A stretch of DNA of 35,504 bases from Chloroflexota bacterium (lineage in GTDB: Bacteria; Chloroflexota; Dehalococcoidia; JACVQG01). Position numbers and translations under genes: made by a program. Shown here one piece after another: positions 15,723 through 23,375 of the stretch. The DNA is taken from positions 1 through 35,504 of the forward strand of contig JACQTY010000054.1 of the NCBI GenBank assembly GCA_016210545.1. Direction: 5' to 3'. The notes below the pieces were generated by a model. That model saw only the letters and a list, made by a program, of their open reading frames with translations. It searched no databases and was not told where the DNA came from. Numbering within the stretch: the first letter of the stretch is position 1; every line of letters begins with the position of its first letter.

Positions 15723-16178
15723 GTGAGGATAGGTGAAATGGCGACAGCCACTGGGTTTACGACCAAGACGATCCGTTACTACGAACGGGAGGGTCTCCTG
15801 GCCGATCCAGGCCGCACGGGCTCGGGCTACCGGGAATACACTCTTGCAGATGTCGAGCGGCTGGGCTTCATTGGCAAGGCCAAACGTCTTGGCCTTTCCC
15901 TGGCAGAGATCAAGGGCATCCTCCAGGTCTACGAACGTAATGAACCCACCTGCGAACATGTTCGCAGCCTCGTCGATGAAAAGCTGGCCTATGTTGATGC
16001 GCTTCTGAAGGACCTTTCTACCTTTCGTGAGGAGATGTCGAGACTGCGCCAGCGAACAGGCCGGCTGGTCGACTGCAGGCCCACAGGCGGCGGTATTTGC
16101 GGCATCGTCGAGAACAGCGGCTTCGGTGGTAGCGAGAAGGCCCTCAGGTTGCTTCAGAGCAGCGGCCGCAAGGCTTGA
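15723..16178 (+). CDS. merR: MerR-family metal-responsive regulator
   Basis: A 151-residue MerR-family protein. The N-terminal winged helix carries the classic MRIGEMATATGFTTKTIRYYE, followed by a dimerisation helix of about residues 75-112. Metal-binding cysteines are Cys77, at the position that distinguishes divalent-metal sensors, and Cys118-X7-Cys126. In MerR itself the last two are spaced by eight residues, so this site is slightly different. GTG 15723 is chosen because GGAGG lies six bases upstream and the known family start MRIG follows; the longer frame would overlap the promoter. The gene directly precedes merA, so mercury is the likely signal, with Zn, Cd or Pb as alternatives. Confidence 0.87.
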   Translation: MRIGEMATATGFTTKTIRYYEREGLLADPGRTGSGYREYTLADVERLGFIGKAKRLGLSLAEIKGILQVYERNEPTCEHVRSLVDEKLAYVDALLKDLSTFREEMSRLRQRTGRLVDCRPTGGGICGIVENSGFGGSEKALRLLQSSGRKA

Positions 16179-16199
16179 TTGGCAGATGGGAGAACAGAG

Positions 16200-17633
16200 A
16201 TGGATAAGTACGACCTGATCATCATCGGCGGAGGCGCAGCGGCCTTCGCTGCCGCCACCAAGGCGGCGGACCTCGGCAAGAAGGCCCTCATGATCAACGT
16301 CGGTCTCCCCCTGGGCGGCACGTGTGTCAACGTGGGCTGCATGCCGAGCAAACGCCTGCTGACCGTTGGCGATGACCTGTACTATCCCCAGCACCCGAGA
16401 TTCGAGGCGCTGAAGAACGGACACAGCCCGAGCTTCGACTTCGCTGTCGCCATCCATGAGAAGAATGAGATGGTGGCCCAGGCGCGCCGGACCAACTACA
16501 TCAACGTCCTGGAGCACCTGGACGGCGTCTCGCTGGTCGAGGCGAAAGCCAGGTTCGTTGCTCCCAACCGGGTGGAGGCGAGCGGCAAGGTGTATGAGGC
16601 CGACAAGATCATCGTCGCGGCCGGCTCCTCCACCAGGCCCCTGCCGATCCCCGGTATGGACAGGGTCCGATGGCTCAACAATGTCACGGCCATGGAACTG
16701 GAAGATATTCCCCGGTCCTTGATTGTGATCGGCGGCGGCCCTCTGGGGCTGGAGTTTTCCCAGATGTTCGCCCACTTCGGGACGCAGGTCACGGTGCTGG
16801 AAGCCATGGCCCAAATTCTCCCGAGGCAAGAGCCGGAAGTCGCGGCTGAGCTCCAGCGAACTCTCGAAGCGGAGGGGATCAGGTTCGAAACCGGGGTCAC
16901 CCTCGAGAGGGTAGAGGAACGGAGTGGGAAGAAGGTCGTGGCGATGCGTGGCGGCAAGGGACCTCGGCGCCGTCGCTCGCGGGCAACCAGCGTAGAGGAA
17001 CTGACCGGAGATGAGCTGCTCTTAGCCGCGGGCATCCAGGCGAATACTGGTGACCTGGGCCTCGAGAAGGTCGGTGTCAGGGCCAACAATGGCTTCATTC
17101 ACGTAGACCAGTATTACCAGACGGACAATCCGAGCGTCTTCGCGGCCGGGGACTGCATCGGCAAGATGCCCCTGGAGACGGTGGCGGCGAAGGAAGGGGC
17201 CCTGGCGGCGGAGAACGCTCTCACCATACCCGTCCGCACGTTGAACTACGACCATGTGCCCTATGCAGTGTTTACCAACCCGCAGGCGGCCTCGGTGGGC
17301 CTGACAGAAGAAGAGGAGATGCGGCGTTTCGGCGCCTGCGCCTGCCGCACTATCCACATGGATGCAGTGCCCAAGGCCCTGGCCGTCAACGAGGACCGTG
17401 GAGTGTTCAAAATGGTCATCCACCCGCGGAGCAGAAAGGTGCTGGGGGTGCATATCGTGGCGCCTCACGCAGCGGACATGATCCATGCCGCCGTATTCGC
17501 CGTGAAACACGGACTCACTGCGGACGATGTGATCGACACCCTCTTTGTCTTTCCCACGCTCAGCGAGGGGATCAAGCGGGTGGCCCAGGCATTCACCCGG
17601 GACGTATCGCAGATGAGCTGCTGTGTGGAGTAG
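16200..17633 (+). CDS. merA: Mercuric reductase
   Basis: A 477-residue flavoprotein disulfide oxidoreductase that reduces Hg(II) to Hg(0) with NADPH. The FAD motif is [13 protein letters not shown], the redox-active pair is Cys42-X4-Cys47 ([13 protein letters not shown]), the NAD(P) motif is [13 protein letters not shown], and the C-terminal mercury-binding vicinal pair is Cys474-Cys475 in SCCVE. All catalytic cysteines are therefore present, which separates it from dihydrolipoamide dehydrogenase. The N-terminal HMA domain found in some MerA proteins is missing. A short Arg-rich insert (GPRRRRSRA) occurs in the NAD domain. ATG 16200 has GGGAGAA upstream. It follows merR by 21 bases in one operon. 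Confidence 0.95.
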   Translation: MDKYDLIIIGGGAAAFAAATKAADLGKKALMINVGLPLGGTCVNVGCMPSKRLLTVGDDLYYPQHPRFEALKNGHSPSFDFAVAIHEKNEMVAQARRTNYINVLEHLDGVSLVEAKARFVAPNRVEASGKVYEADKIIVAAGSSTRPLPIPGMDRVRWLNNVTAMELEDIPRSLIVIGGGPLGLEFSQMFAHFGTQVTVLEAMAQILPRQEPEVAAELQRTLEAEGIRFETGVTLERVEERSGKKVVAMRGGKGPRRRRSRATSVEELTGDELLLAAGIQANTGDLGLEKVGVRANNGFIHVDQYYQTDNPSVFAAGDCIGKMPLETVAAKEGALAAENALTIPVRTLNYDHVPYAVFTNPQAASVGLTEEEEMRRFGACACRTIHMDAVPKALAVNEDRGVFKMVIHPRSRKVLGVHIVAPHAADMIHAAVFAVKHGLTADDVIDTLFVFPTLSEGIKRVAQAFTRDVSQMSCCVE

Positions 17634-17664
17634 CCTTTTTTTGACCAGAGCCGGAGGAACCGTC

Positions 17665-17983
17665 ATGGCTGTAGCCTTTCCTGGCGTCGGGAACGCTCTT
17701 GCTGGTGGGCTGCGACAGCCCGGCATCACCCGCCAGTGGGACAACTGGTAGCGCTGACACCAATCCCTCTCTGAGAACGGTTGCTTTGGAGATACCGACA
17801 TCCTTTTGCTCTGGCTGTTGGTCCCGTATCGAGTCCAGCGCCAGGAGCGTGCCCGGAGTGAAACAAGCGAAGTTTGACAAGCAAAGAGTGCAGATGGTGC
17901 TCATGATCTATGACTCTTCCCGGGCGAGCCCTGGGAACATTGTGGCGGCTATTGAGAAACGTGGAGACAGAGTGATCGCGTGA
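17665..17983 (+). pseudogene. MerP-like HMA lipoprotein with a single-base frameshift
   Basis: ATG 17665 has GGAGG seven bases upstream, but its frame runs out of the coding sequence. If one T is removed from the TTT at 17677-17679, the frame reads MAVAFLASGTLLLVGCDS, a perfect lipoprotein signal, and joins the downstream frame ending at 17983. That downstream part is an HMA-like domain with FCSGCW (a CxxC metal site) and PGVKQAKFDKQRVQM, resembling the periplasmic mercury-binding protein MerP. The open frame from 17699 alone begins in the middle of the signal. Either the gene is genuinely frameshifted or one base was mis-called. It lies 31 bases after merA, so the intact form would be a surface mercury scavenger. 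Confidence 0.7.
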
Positions 17984-18070
17984 CAGAGGTGGCCGAACCA
18001 TGAATGGGTTGTCCGGCTGGCATCTTGCGGCACGGCCGGCATCAGAATGTAGGAAGGAGCTGTCATCATA

Positions 18071-18613
18071 ATGAGAACTGTCCCGTTTATTCGAACGAAG
18101 CGGCGGAGCAGCCTGTTCTCCGAGATGGCCCGGTGGCGGGCTGCGTTCCAACTTTTCGGCTGGCGAGGCTGGGCCGTGGCAGCCATTGGCGCGGGCGCCA
18201 CGCTTGTCCTCATCGGCGTGACGGCTGGAATAATTAGCAATCCACTTTTTGCGCGGGAGACCCCCGTTCAGACACAGGACTACATTATCTGGATAGCCAC
18301 AGCGCTACTGATGGGGCTGGTGGCAGGGAGCTTCATGGCGTCCCGAGTGAAGGGAGGTTCAGGCAAGGCCGCCGCGGGAGGCTTCCTGTCTTTTTTCGCC
18401 ACGGCGTGCCCTATCTGCAACACGCTTGTGGTCTCACTGCTGGGTGTCAGCGGGGCGCTTACATACTTTGCCCCACTGCAGCTCTACCTTGGAATTGCCT
18501 CAGTAGCGCTGCTTCTGTGGACGCTGCACCTGCGCCTCGCGGCTATGGGACGGAACTGCTGTGTCATCCCACCGGAGACTTCTCAAGCCCAGGGCGCACT
18601 ATCAGATAACTAG
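18071..18613 (+). CDS. Four-helix membrane protein with CPIC motif, possible mercury/metal transporter
   Basis: A 180-residue integral membrane protein with hydrophobic segments near residues 34-56, 70-92, 103-130 and 134-156. A CPIC motif (Cys113/Cys116) opens the third helix and is followed by LLGVSGAL, a phrase also seen in MerT, which carries a vicinal CC at the equivalent place. A second pair, Cys163-Cys164, lies in the C-terminal tail. The N-terminus is basic. I therefore call it a candidate MerT-like uptake protein, but it is not a standard MerT. AAGGAG lies about 11 bases before ATG. The position directly after merA and the HMA lipoprotein supports a role in mercury handling. Confidence 0.7.
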   Translation: MRTVPFIRTKRRSSLFSEMARWRAAFQLFGWRGWAVAAIGAGATLVLIGVTAGIISNPLFARETPVQTQDYIIWIATALLMGLVAGSFMASRVKGGSGKAAAGGFLSFFATACPICNTLVVSLLGVSGALTYFAPLQLYLGIASVALLLWTLHLRLAAMGRNCCVIPPETSQAQGALSDN

Positions 18614-18626
18614 CTACTGGAGGCAT

Positions 18627-18780
18627 ATGAGGGCGATTCAAGCATCTGAGCAGCGTAATGCGGGGCCTGCCAAGCTCCAGGTAAAGATCGGCGGGATGCA
18701 ATGCTCCTTCTGCGTCGAGAGCATCTGGTAGGACCTACTCACGCATGGACGGGGTCCTGGAAGTGGGTGTCAGCCTGTCC
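18627..18780 (+). pseudogene. Decayed copy of the P-type ATPase HMA domain
   Basis: ATG 18627 with GGAGG just upstream opens a 34-codon frame containing KIGGMQCSFCVESI, identical in protein sequence to residues of the ATPase that begins at 19661, then stops at TAG 18729-18731. After one extra base, homology resumes in another frame (YSRMDGVL then GVSL) and ends near 18780. DNA similarity to 19690-19812 is high throughout. It is therefore a truncated, nonsense- and frameshift-bearing duplicate of the ATPase N-terminus, lying about 1 kb before the intact gene. Confidence 0.85.
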
Positions 18781-18804
18781 GACGGCTAGGAGGATCGAAG
18801 AGAC

Positions 18805-19371
18805 ATGAATCTGAAAATTGGCGTCGTGGCTGCAACGAGTGCACTCGCTTTCCTGGCAGCCGCATGTTCCGGGGGGACGGTGGCTCCGACAAGCACCGCA
18901 ACTCCCCCGCCAACAGCAGCGATGGGAAGCTCGATGCAGCCAGGCAACCTGGCTCCCGAGGTCAGAGGCTTTCACAAAGGTGGCGAGATCCTCTTCATCC
19001 ATACGGAGGCATCGGACCCAGAGGTAGCCAGCATGTTGACCATGATGATGGGCCCTCGGGTGGTGCTGGTGGCCAGCCTTGCTCAGGCCTCGGAATCGGC
19101 CCTGGCTGGTGTTTACGTCTTCACCAACGGCGTCAAGGGCGGGGGACCCTTTGGCTTCCAGCCCGACGTGTTCGACTCCGTTCCTGATGAACCGGCCTAT
19201 AGCCCCTTGAGGGTGGTAGTCCTCGTCACCTGGAAAGACGGGAGCACTGCGCGGGAGTTGCGCTCTCTGGACGATATCAGGGCGGCGGAGTCCAGGGGAG
19301 ACCTCACAACGAAGCGCTCGGGTGCCGTCGTGAACATGCCGATCCTCTCATGGCCAGGCGGACACAGATAG
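18805..19371 (+). CDS. Conserved lipoprotein (DUF7482-like)
   Basis: A 188-residue exported lipoprotein with a signal ending LAAAC (Cys21) and a Thr/Pro linker to about residue 45. The mature domain contains EILFIHTEASD, GVYVFTNGVKGGGPFGFQPDVFD and a C-terminal VVNMPILSWPGG. I associate this pattern with the uncharacterised DUF7482 group, from memory and without certainty. There are no cysteines after the lipid site, so metal binding would rely on His, Met or acidic residues; a Met cluster (SMLTMMMG) is visible. It lies between two HMA-type genes, which hints at an accessory metal-related role. Confidence 0.7.
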   Translation: MNLKIGVVAATSALAFLAAACSGGTVAPTSTATPPPTAAMGSSMQPGNLAPEVRGFHKGGEILFIHTEASDPEVASMLTMMMGPRVVLVASLAQASESALAGVYVFTNGVKGGGPFGFQPDVFDSVPDEPAYSPLRVVVLVTWKDGSTARELRSLDDIRAAESRGDLTTKRSGAVVNMPILSWPGGHR

Positions 19372-19411
19372 GCCAGCGGGGGCGGTAAGCACCGGGGAAA
19401 GGAGCAAGACC

Positions 19412-19660
19412 ATGGCAGAGGTAGAGCACGTAGAGCTGACGGTGCAGGACAAGGCGATCCACTGCAGTGGGTGCGAAAGCCGCATCGAGACTGTGTTGAA
19501 GAAACTTCCGGGAGTGGTGAAGGTCAAGGCAGATCATAAGACCCAGAAGGTCAGTATCACGCTGGACACCAGCAGGACCCTAATCGGCGAGGTGAAGCAG
19601 AAGCTGGAGTTTGCCGGGTATCGCACCGGGGTAGGCGGAGTCGGGCCGGAGGAGAAGTAA
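19412..19660 (+). CDS. HMA-domain metal chaperone (CopZ/MerP-like)
   Basis: An 82-residue single HMA domain with the metal site HCSGCE (Cys18 and Cys21) and the beta-alpha-beta-beta-alpha-beta pattern (VELTVQDKAIHCSGC, then GVVKVKADHKTQKVSITLD). It has no signal peptide, so it is cytoplasmic, unlike the frameshifted HMA lipoprotein at 17665. AAAGGAG lies upstream of the ATG. Its stop codon directly abuts the GTG of the P-type ATPase, so translation is coupled and the chaperone most likely hands its metal to that pump. Copper(I) or mercury(II) are the plausible ligands. Confidence 0.9.
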   Translation: MAEVEHVELTVQDKAIHCSGCESRIETVLKKLPGVVKVKADHKTQKVSITLDTSRTLIGEVKQKLEFAGYRTGVGGVGPEEK

Positions 19661-21898
19661 GTGGTGGCGCATGTTGTAGCGGAGCGGGGCCAACCGGGCC
19701 CGGCAAAATGCCAGATCAAGATCGGTGGGATGCAGTGCTCGTTCTGCGTGGAGAGCATCCGGAAGGCTTACTCACGCATGGATGGCGTCCTGGATGTGGG
19801 TGTCAGCCTATCCCACGAGGAAGCGCTCGTCCAGTACGAGCCGGGCAAGGTAACTCCCACGCAGCTTCAGGACACCCTGCGGAGCCTGGGCTACACGGTG
19901 CGGGACCCCAAGAAGCTGCGCTCCTTTGAAGAAGAGGACGCGGAGATGCGCGAGCACCGCAACAGACTTCTGGTAGCTGCCGGGTTCACCCTCGCCGCGT
20001 TGGGCCTCATGAGCGCCGTTTGGCTCGGCCACATGCAGCCGTGGTTCAGATGGGTGATGCTGGGTTTCACCCTCAGCATGATCTTTGGCGTGGGATGGTC
20101 CATCCTCAAGATGGCATGGGCATCGCTAAGCCGGGGCATCCTGAACCAGCACGTCCTTATGGAGTTCGCGGCCTTCGGAGGCCTGGCAGGCGGGCTGATC
20201 GGGCTCTTCAAGCATCCCTGGCCCATGGCCGACTTCCTGGGGGCTGCCATCTTCGTCACCTCGTATCACGTCCTTTCCGGATACGTCTCCCTGCTGGTCC
20301 GAACGAGGAGCTCCCAGGCCATCAGGAAGCTGATGGCCCTCCAACCCGAAACTGCGCGGGTGGTGAAGAATGGCGTTGAGCAGGAGCTGCCGGTCGAGGA
20401 GGTGCGGCCCGGCGACCTGGTGCGGGTCCGACCGGGAGAGGGCATCCCCGTGGATGGAGTGGTGGTCGATGGCCTTTCCGGGGTAAACCAGAGCCTCGTG
20501 ACTGGTGAGCCTATCCCGATAGAGAAAGGTCCAAGCGACGAGGTCATCGGCGGCTCGGTGAACCAGACGGGCACGCTCCTTGTGCGCGTCACCAAGGTGG
20601 GGGAGGAGAGCTTTCTGCAGCAGGTGGCACGTTCCATCCAGGAGGCCCGGGCCCTCAAACCGGGCATCATGCAACTGGTGGAGCATGTCCTCCACTGGTT
20701 CGTCCCGGGAGTGCTGGTCGCAGCCGCGGCCGCCTTTGTCATCTGGACCCTGGGAGCGTGGCTAGTGACGGGGGAGCCTGACCTTGAGCGAGCCATCTTC
20801 GCAAGCCTCGCGGCGCTGGTGATGGGCTATCCGTGCGCCCTGGGGATGGCCACGCCCCTGGCCATGATCCGGGGTGGTGGGATGGCCGCCCGGAAAGGCG
20901 TCCTCATGCGCTCCGGCGAGGCGTTCCAGGTGTTCAAGGACGTTAAGAAGATCGTCCTGGACAAGACGGGCACCCTCACCAAAGGCGAGCCGACGGTGGT
21001 GGAGGTCGCCGCGTCAGGGAACTACTCGGAGGAGCAGGTGATTGCACTCGCCGCGGCCGTGGAGGCGACATCGGAGCATCCCCTGGGGAAGGCGATCATG
21101 GAGCGGGCGGCGGGACTGAGATTACCGGCGACCAGGGACTTCACGGCGATCCCCGGCCGTGGCGTGCGGGCTACCATTGAGGACCGGAAGGTGCTGGTTG
21201 GCAACCCGAACTTTCTCGCGGCAGAAGGTATTGACCTCAGCGCCCTTCGACAATCCCTGGAGGCGTTGGAGCATGAAGGCCGCACGGTGGTGGCCGTGGC
21301 TGAAGAGGGCAGGGTGGCTGGCCTGATCGCCATCTCCGATACCTTGAAGGACGACGCGACAGAGTCGATCGATCGAATGAAGGCTGCCGGGCTACAGCCC
21401 GTGATGATCACTGGCGACAACTGGCGCACTGCGAGGGCCGTTGCCGCCCATCTGGGTATATCAGAGGTCCTGGCCGAAGTCCTCCCTGAGGAGAAAGCTG
21501 AACAGGTGAGAAAGCTTCAGCGGCAGGGATATCGGGTGGCCAGGGTGGGCGACGGCATCAATGACGCCCCTGCCTTGATGCAGGCCGACGTAGGCATCGC
21601 TATCGGCGCCGGCGCTGATATCGCCATCGAGTCCGCAGACATCGTTATCGTGGGCGGCAGGCTAGGGGCGGTTATGGACGCCTACAGCGTTGGCAAAAGC
21701 AGCTTCCGCAAGACGGTACAGAACGTCAGCCTCGCGTTTGCTTTCAACGGCATCGGGGTTCCCGCGGCCGTTACGGGCCTCGTCCACCCGGTCTTTGCCA
21801 TGATCGCCATGGCGGCCAGCGTCAGCATAGTGTTGGTCAATTCGCTGGGGGGTAGGCTGTTATCCGAGGTGAAGCCCTCACTGGCACGTACCCAATAG
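19661..21898 (+). CDS. P1B-type heavy-metal ATPase with YPC transmembrane motif
   Basis: A 745-residue metal-transporting ATPase. It has an N-terminal HMA domain (Cys26 and Cys29 in GGMQCSFC), the actuator motif TGEP, phosphorylation site DKTGT with Asp434, the SEHPLG motif of P1B pumps and the hinge GDGINDAP. The membrane metal site is Tyr390-Pro391-Cys392, where copper and zinc pumps have CPC. The last helices (AFAFNGIGVP, MAASVSIVLVNSLGG) resemble the copper branch but replace YN with FN and MxxSS with MAAS. The substrate cannot be assigned from family rules; mercury, copper or another soft metal fits the context. GTG 19661 is coupled to the chaperone stop. Confidence 0.93.
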   Translation: MVAHVVAERGQPGPAKCQIKIGGMQCSFCVESIRKAYSRMDGVLDVGVSLSHEEALVQYEPGKVTPTQLQDTLRSLGYTVRDPKKLRSFEEEDAEMREHRNRLLVAAGFTLAALGLMSAVWLGHMQPWFRWVMLGFTLSMIFGVGWSILKMAWASLSRGILNQHVLMEFAAFGGLAGGLIGLFKHPWPMADFLGAAIFVTSYHVLSGYVSLLVRTRSSQAIRKLMALQPETARVVKNGVEQELPVEEVRPGDLVRVRPGEGIPVDGVVVDGLSGVNQSLVTGEPIPIEKGPSDEVIGGSVNQTGTLLVRVTKVGEESFLQQVARSIQEARALKPGIMQLVEHVLHWFVPGVLVAAAAAFVIWTLGAWLVTGEPDLERAIFASLAALVMGYPCALGMATPLAMIRGGGMAARKGVLMRSGEAFQVFKDVKKIVLDKTGTLTKGEPTVVEVAASGNYSEEQVIALAAAVEATSEHPLGKAIMERAAGLRLPATRDFTAIPGRGVRATIEDRKVLVGNPNFLAAEGIDLSALRQSLEALEHEGRTVVAVAEEGRVAGLIAISDTLKDDATESIDRMKAAGLQPVMITGDNWRTARAVAAHLGISEVLAEVLPEEKAEQVRKLQRQGYRVARVGDGINDAPALMQADVGIAIGAGADIAIESADIVIVGGRLGAVMDAYSVGKSSFRKTVQNVSLAFAFNGIGVPAAVTGLVHPVFAMIAMAASVSIVLVNSLGGRLLSEVKPSLARTQ

Positions 21899-22074
21899 AT
21901 TGTAGCCCATTTCCGGTAAGGCCTGTCTAGTTTTTGACCCCGAATACGCTCGGTTGGTTTCCCTGAGGTCCGGTGCTGAATTGTCTCGCTGTAGTATAGA
22001 CTCTAGCTTTGAGAGAACCACTTCCAAATATGAAACTGGGGAAGTTGGGCTAATGAGAATAAGGATGGGGATCA

Positions 22075-22902
22075 ATGATAAACATCGGCATTAACCCTGA
22101 CATAGCCAGGCTCGGCCCGCTTACGTTGGCCTGGCACGGCCTGTTCAGTGCGGTAGCTGGTGTGGCGGCGGTGTGGCTGGCTTCCCGCCTGGCCGCGAAG
22201 TGGAACGTGGACAAGGGGCAACTGTACGGCGTGCTCCTGTGGGCTATCCCTGGAGGGCTGGTCGGCGGTAGAGCCGTCTTTGTCATAGACTACTGGGACT
22301 CCTTTTCTCAACAACCTCTGGCCATTTTCGCCCTTCAGGAAGGAGGCACGGCCCTATGGGGCGCGATACTGGGCGGCATGATCACCGCTGCTATCTATGC
22401 CAGGGTGAGGGGCTACCGGGTGGGGACGCTTATGGACATTGGCGCTATAGGCATGGTCCTGGGGCAGGCCATCGGCCGCGTCGGAGACATCATCAACGGC
22501 GAACACATCAGCGCTGCCACCACGCTACCCTGGGGTTTTGTATATACGCACCCGTTGAGCCCCAGCTACGGTCTGCCCGCTCAGCATCCAGCGGTAGCCT
22601 ACGAAATGTTGATGGACCTGGCCATCTTTGGTTTGCTCTGGCGACTCAAAGGTAGGCTACAGCCGTCCGGCTCGCTTTCCCTGCTATATCTCAGCCTGTA
22701 TTCCTTGGGCCGTTTCTTTCTGTCGTTTCTCAGGCAGGATAGCCACTTTGTCGCCCTGGGGCTCAACCAGGCCCAGTGGCTTTCCCTGGTAGTACTGATG
22801 TTGGCCCTCTCCTGGCTGGTGAGCAGGATCGGCAAAAGAAGTCCGGCCTCCAGCGGCGGAGTGGAAAAGGAGGTCACAGATGTCAAGGCGAAAGAAGGCT
22901 GA
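22075..22902 (+). CDS. Lgt-family membrane protein (prolipoprotein diacylglyceryl transferase paralogue)
   Basis: A 275-residue polytopic protein of the Lgt family, which normally transfers diacylglycerol to the lipobox cysteine. Conserved Lgt features include GGRAVFV, GRVGDIINGEHI (canonical GRxGNFINGE), HPAVAYE (HPSQLYE) and GRFFLSFLRQ with the C-terminal arginine. Two key positions differ: the catalytic HGG histidine is Trp95 (LWGAILGG) and the Asn of the Lgt signature is Asp. It may be a divergent, possibly non-acylating paralogue. GGATGGGG lies before the ATG. It overlaps the following cysteine-rich gene by 23 bases, so the two act as a unit. Confidence 0.85.
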   Translation: MINIGINPDIARLGPLTLAWHGLFSAVAGVAAVWLASRLAAKWNVDKGQLYGVLLWAIPGGLVGGRAVFVIDYWDSFSQQPLAIFALQEGGTALWGAILGGMITAAIYARVRGYRVGTLMDIGAIGMVLGQAIGRVGDIINGEHISAATTLPWGFVYTHPLSPSYGLPAQHPAVAYEMLMDLAIFGLLWRLKGRLQPSGSLSLLYLSLYSLGRFFLSFLRQDSHFVALGLNQAQWLSLVVLMLALSWLVSRIGKRSPASSGGVEKEVTDVKAKEG

Positions 22903-23083
22903 AGGGATAGGCGTGCTCACCTGCCCTCGCTGCGGGCACAAGCAGGAGCAGGAGATACCGGTCGTAGCCTGCATACCCTTCTACGAGTGCCAGGGCTGCC
23001 GCGAGCTCATCTCCGCCGAGAAAAGCTGCTGCGTGTTCTGTGACTATGGAGACAGGCCATGCCCGGCGGCTGCGGGAGAGTGA
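22880..23083 (+). CDS. GDCCVxC-type cysteine-rich small protein
   Basis: A 67-residue cysteine-rich protein: an N-terminal CPRCG zinc-ribbon half, YECQGC, then SCCVFCDYGDRPCP, which matches the GDCCVxC group often found beside mercury genes (established association, recalled rather than searched). Nine cysteines in 67 residues imply Zn or Hg binding. AAGGAGGT lies five bases before ATG 22880, inside the end of the Lgt-like gene, so the two are translationally linked. A selenocysteine form exists in the family as I recall; here all positions are Cys. Confidence 0.8.
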   Translation: MSRRKKAEGIGVLTCPRCGHKQEQEIPVVACIPFYECQGCRELISAEKSCCVFCDYGDRPCPAAAGE

Positions 23084-23135
23084 GCGAGCCGGTCCGAGGC
23101 AGGCGATTCATCTCTCCGGGCTTAGCATCTATCCC

Positions 23136-23373
23136 ATGTCTCAGGTAACAGTTTACTCAACTCTCATCTTCCCCCGGTGCAAGAAAAGCCAAGCAACTGC
23201 TGGATACTAACCGGATAGCCTACATCAATTTGGACGTGGCCAGCGATGCTGCGGCCCGAAAGGAGATGGTGCAGAAGTCGGGGCAACTCGGAGTGCCGGT
23301 CATTTATATCGATGGCAAGATCGTTGTCGGCTATGACGAGGCCGAGATGAAAAAGCTGCTCCACATCCAGTAA
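23136..23373 (+). pseudogene. Frameshifted glutaredoxin-like protein with altered active site
   Basis: ATG 23136 opens MSQVTVYST, the normal glutaredoxin/NrdH-type start, but the active site reads FPRC instead of CPxC (TTC at 23169-23171 where TGC is expected). One extra A in the AAAA run at 23184-23187 shifts the frame. Removing it gives CKKAKQLLD, then LGVPVIYIDGKIVVGYDE, the conserved glutaredoxin core, to TAA 23371-23373. Two independent defects suggest genuine decay, although a mis-called homopolymer is possible for the frameshift. The intact form would have been a thiol reductant for the mercury locus. Confidence 0.75.
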
Positions 23374-23375
23374 AT

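Noticed and set aside
15693-16829. A 378-codon open frame on the minus strand.
   Set aside because: It lies opposite merR and merA, whose motifs and ribosome sites are unmistakable; the antisense frame is a by-product of high G+C codon use.
17634-17645. T-run directly after merA as an intrinsic terminator.
   Set aside because: The only preceding stem is short and imperfect, and genes of the same island continue within 31 bases.
18000-18071. A 23-codon frame ending in a TAATG overlap with the CPIC membrane protein.
   Set aside because: The overlap is suggestive of coupling, but there is no good ribosome site and no recognisable sequence, so it is not claimed as a gene.
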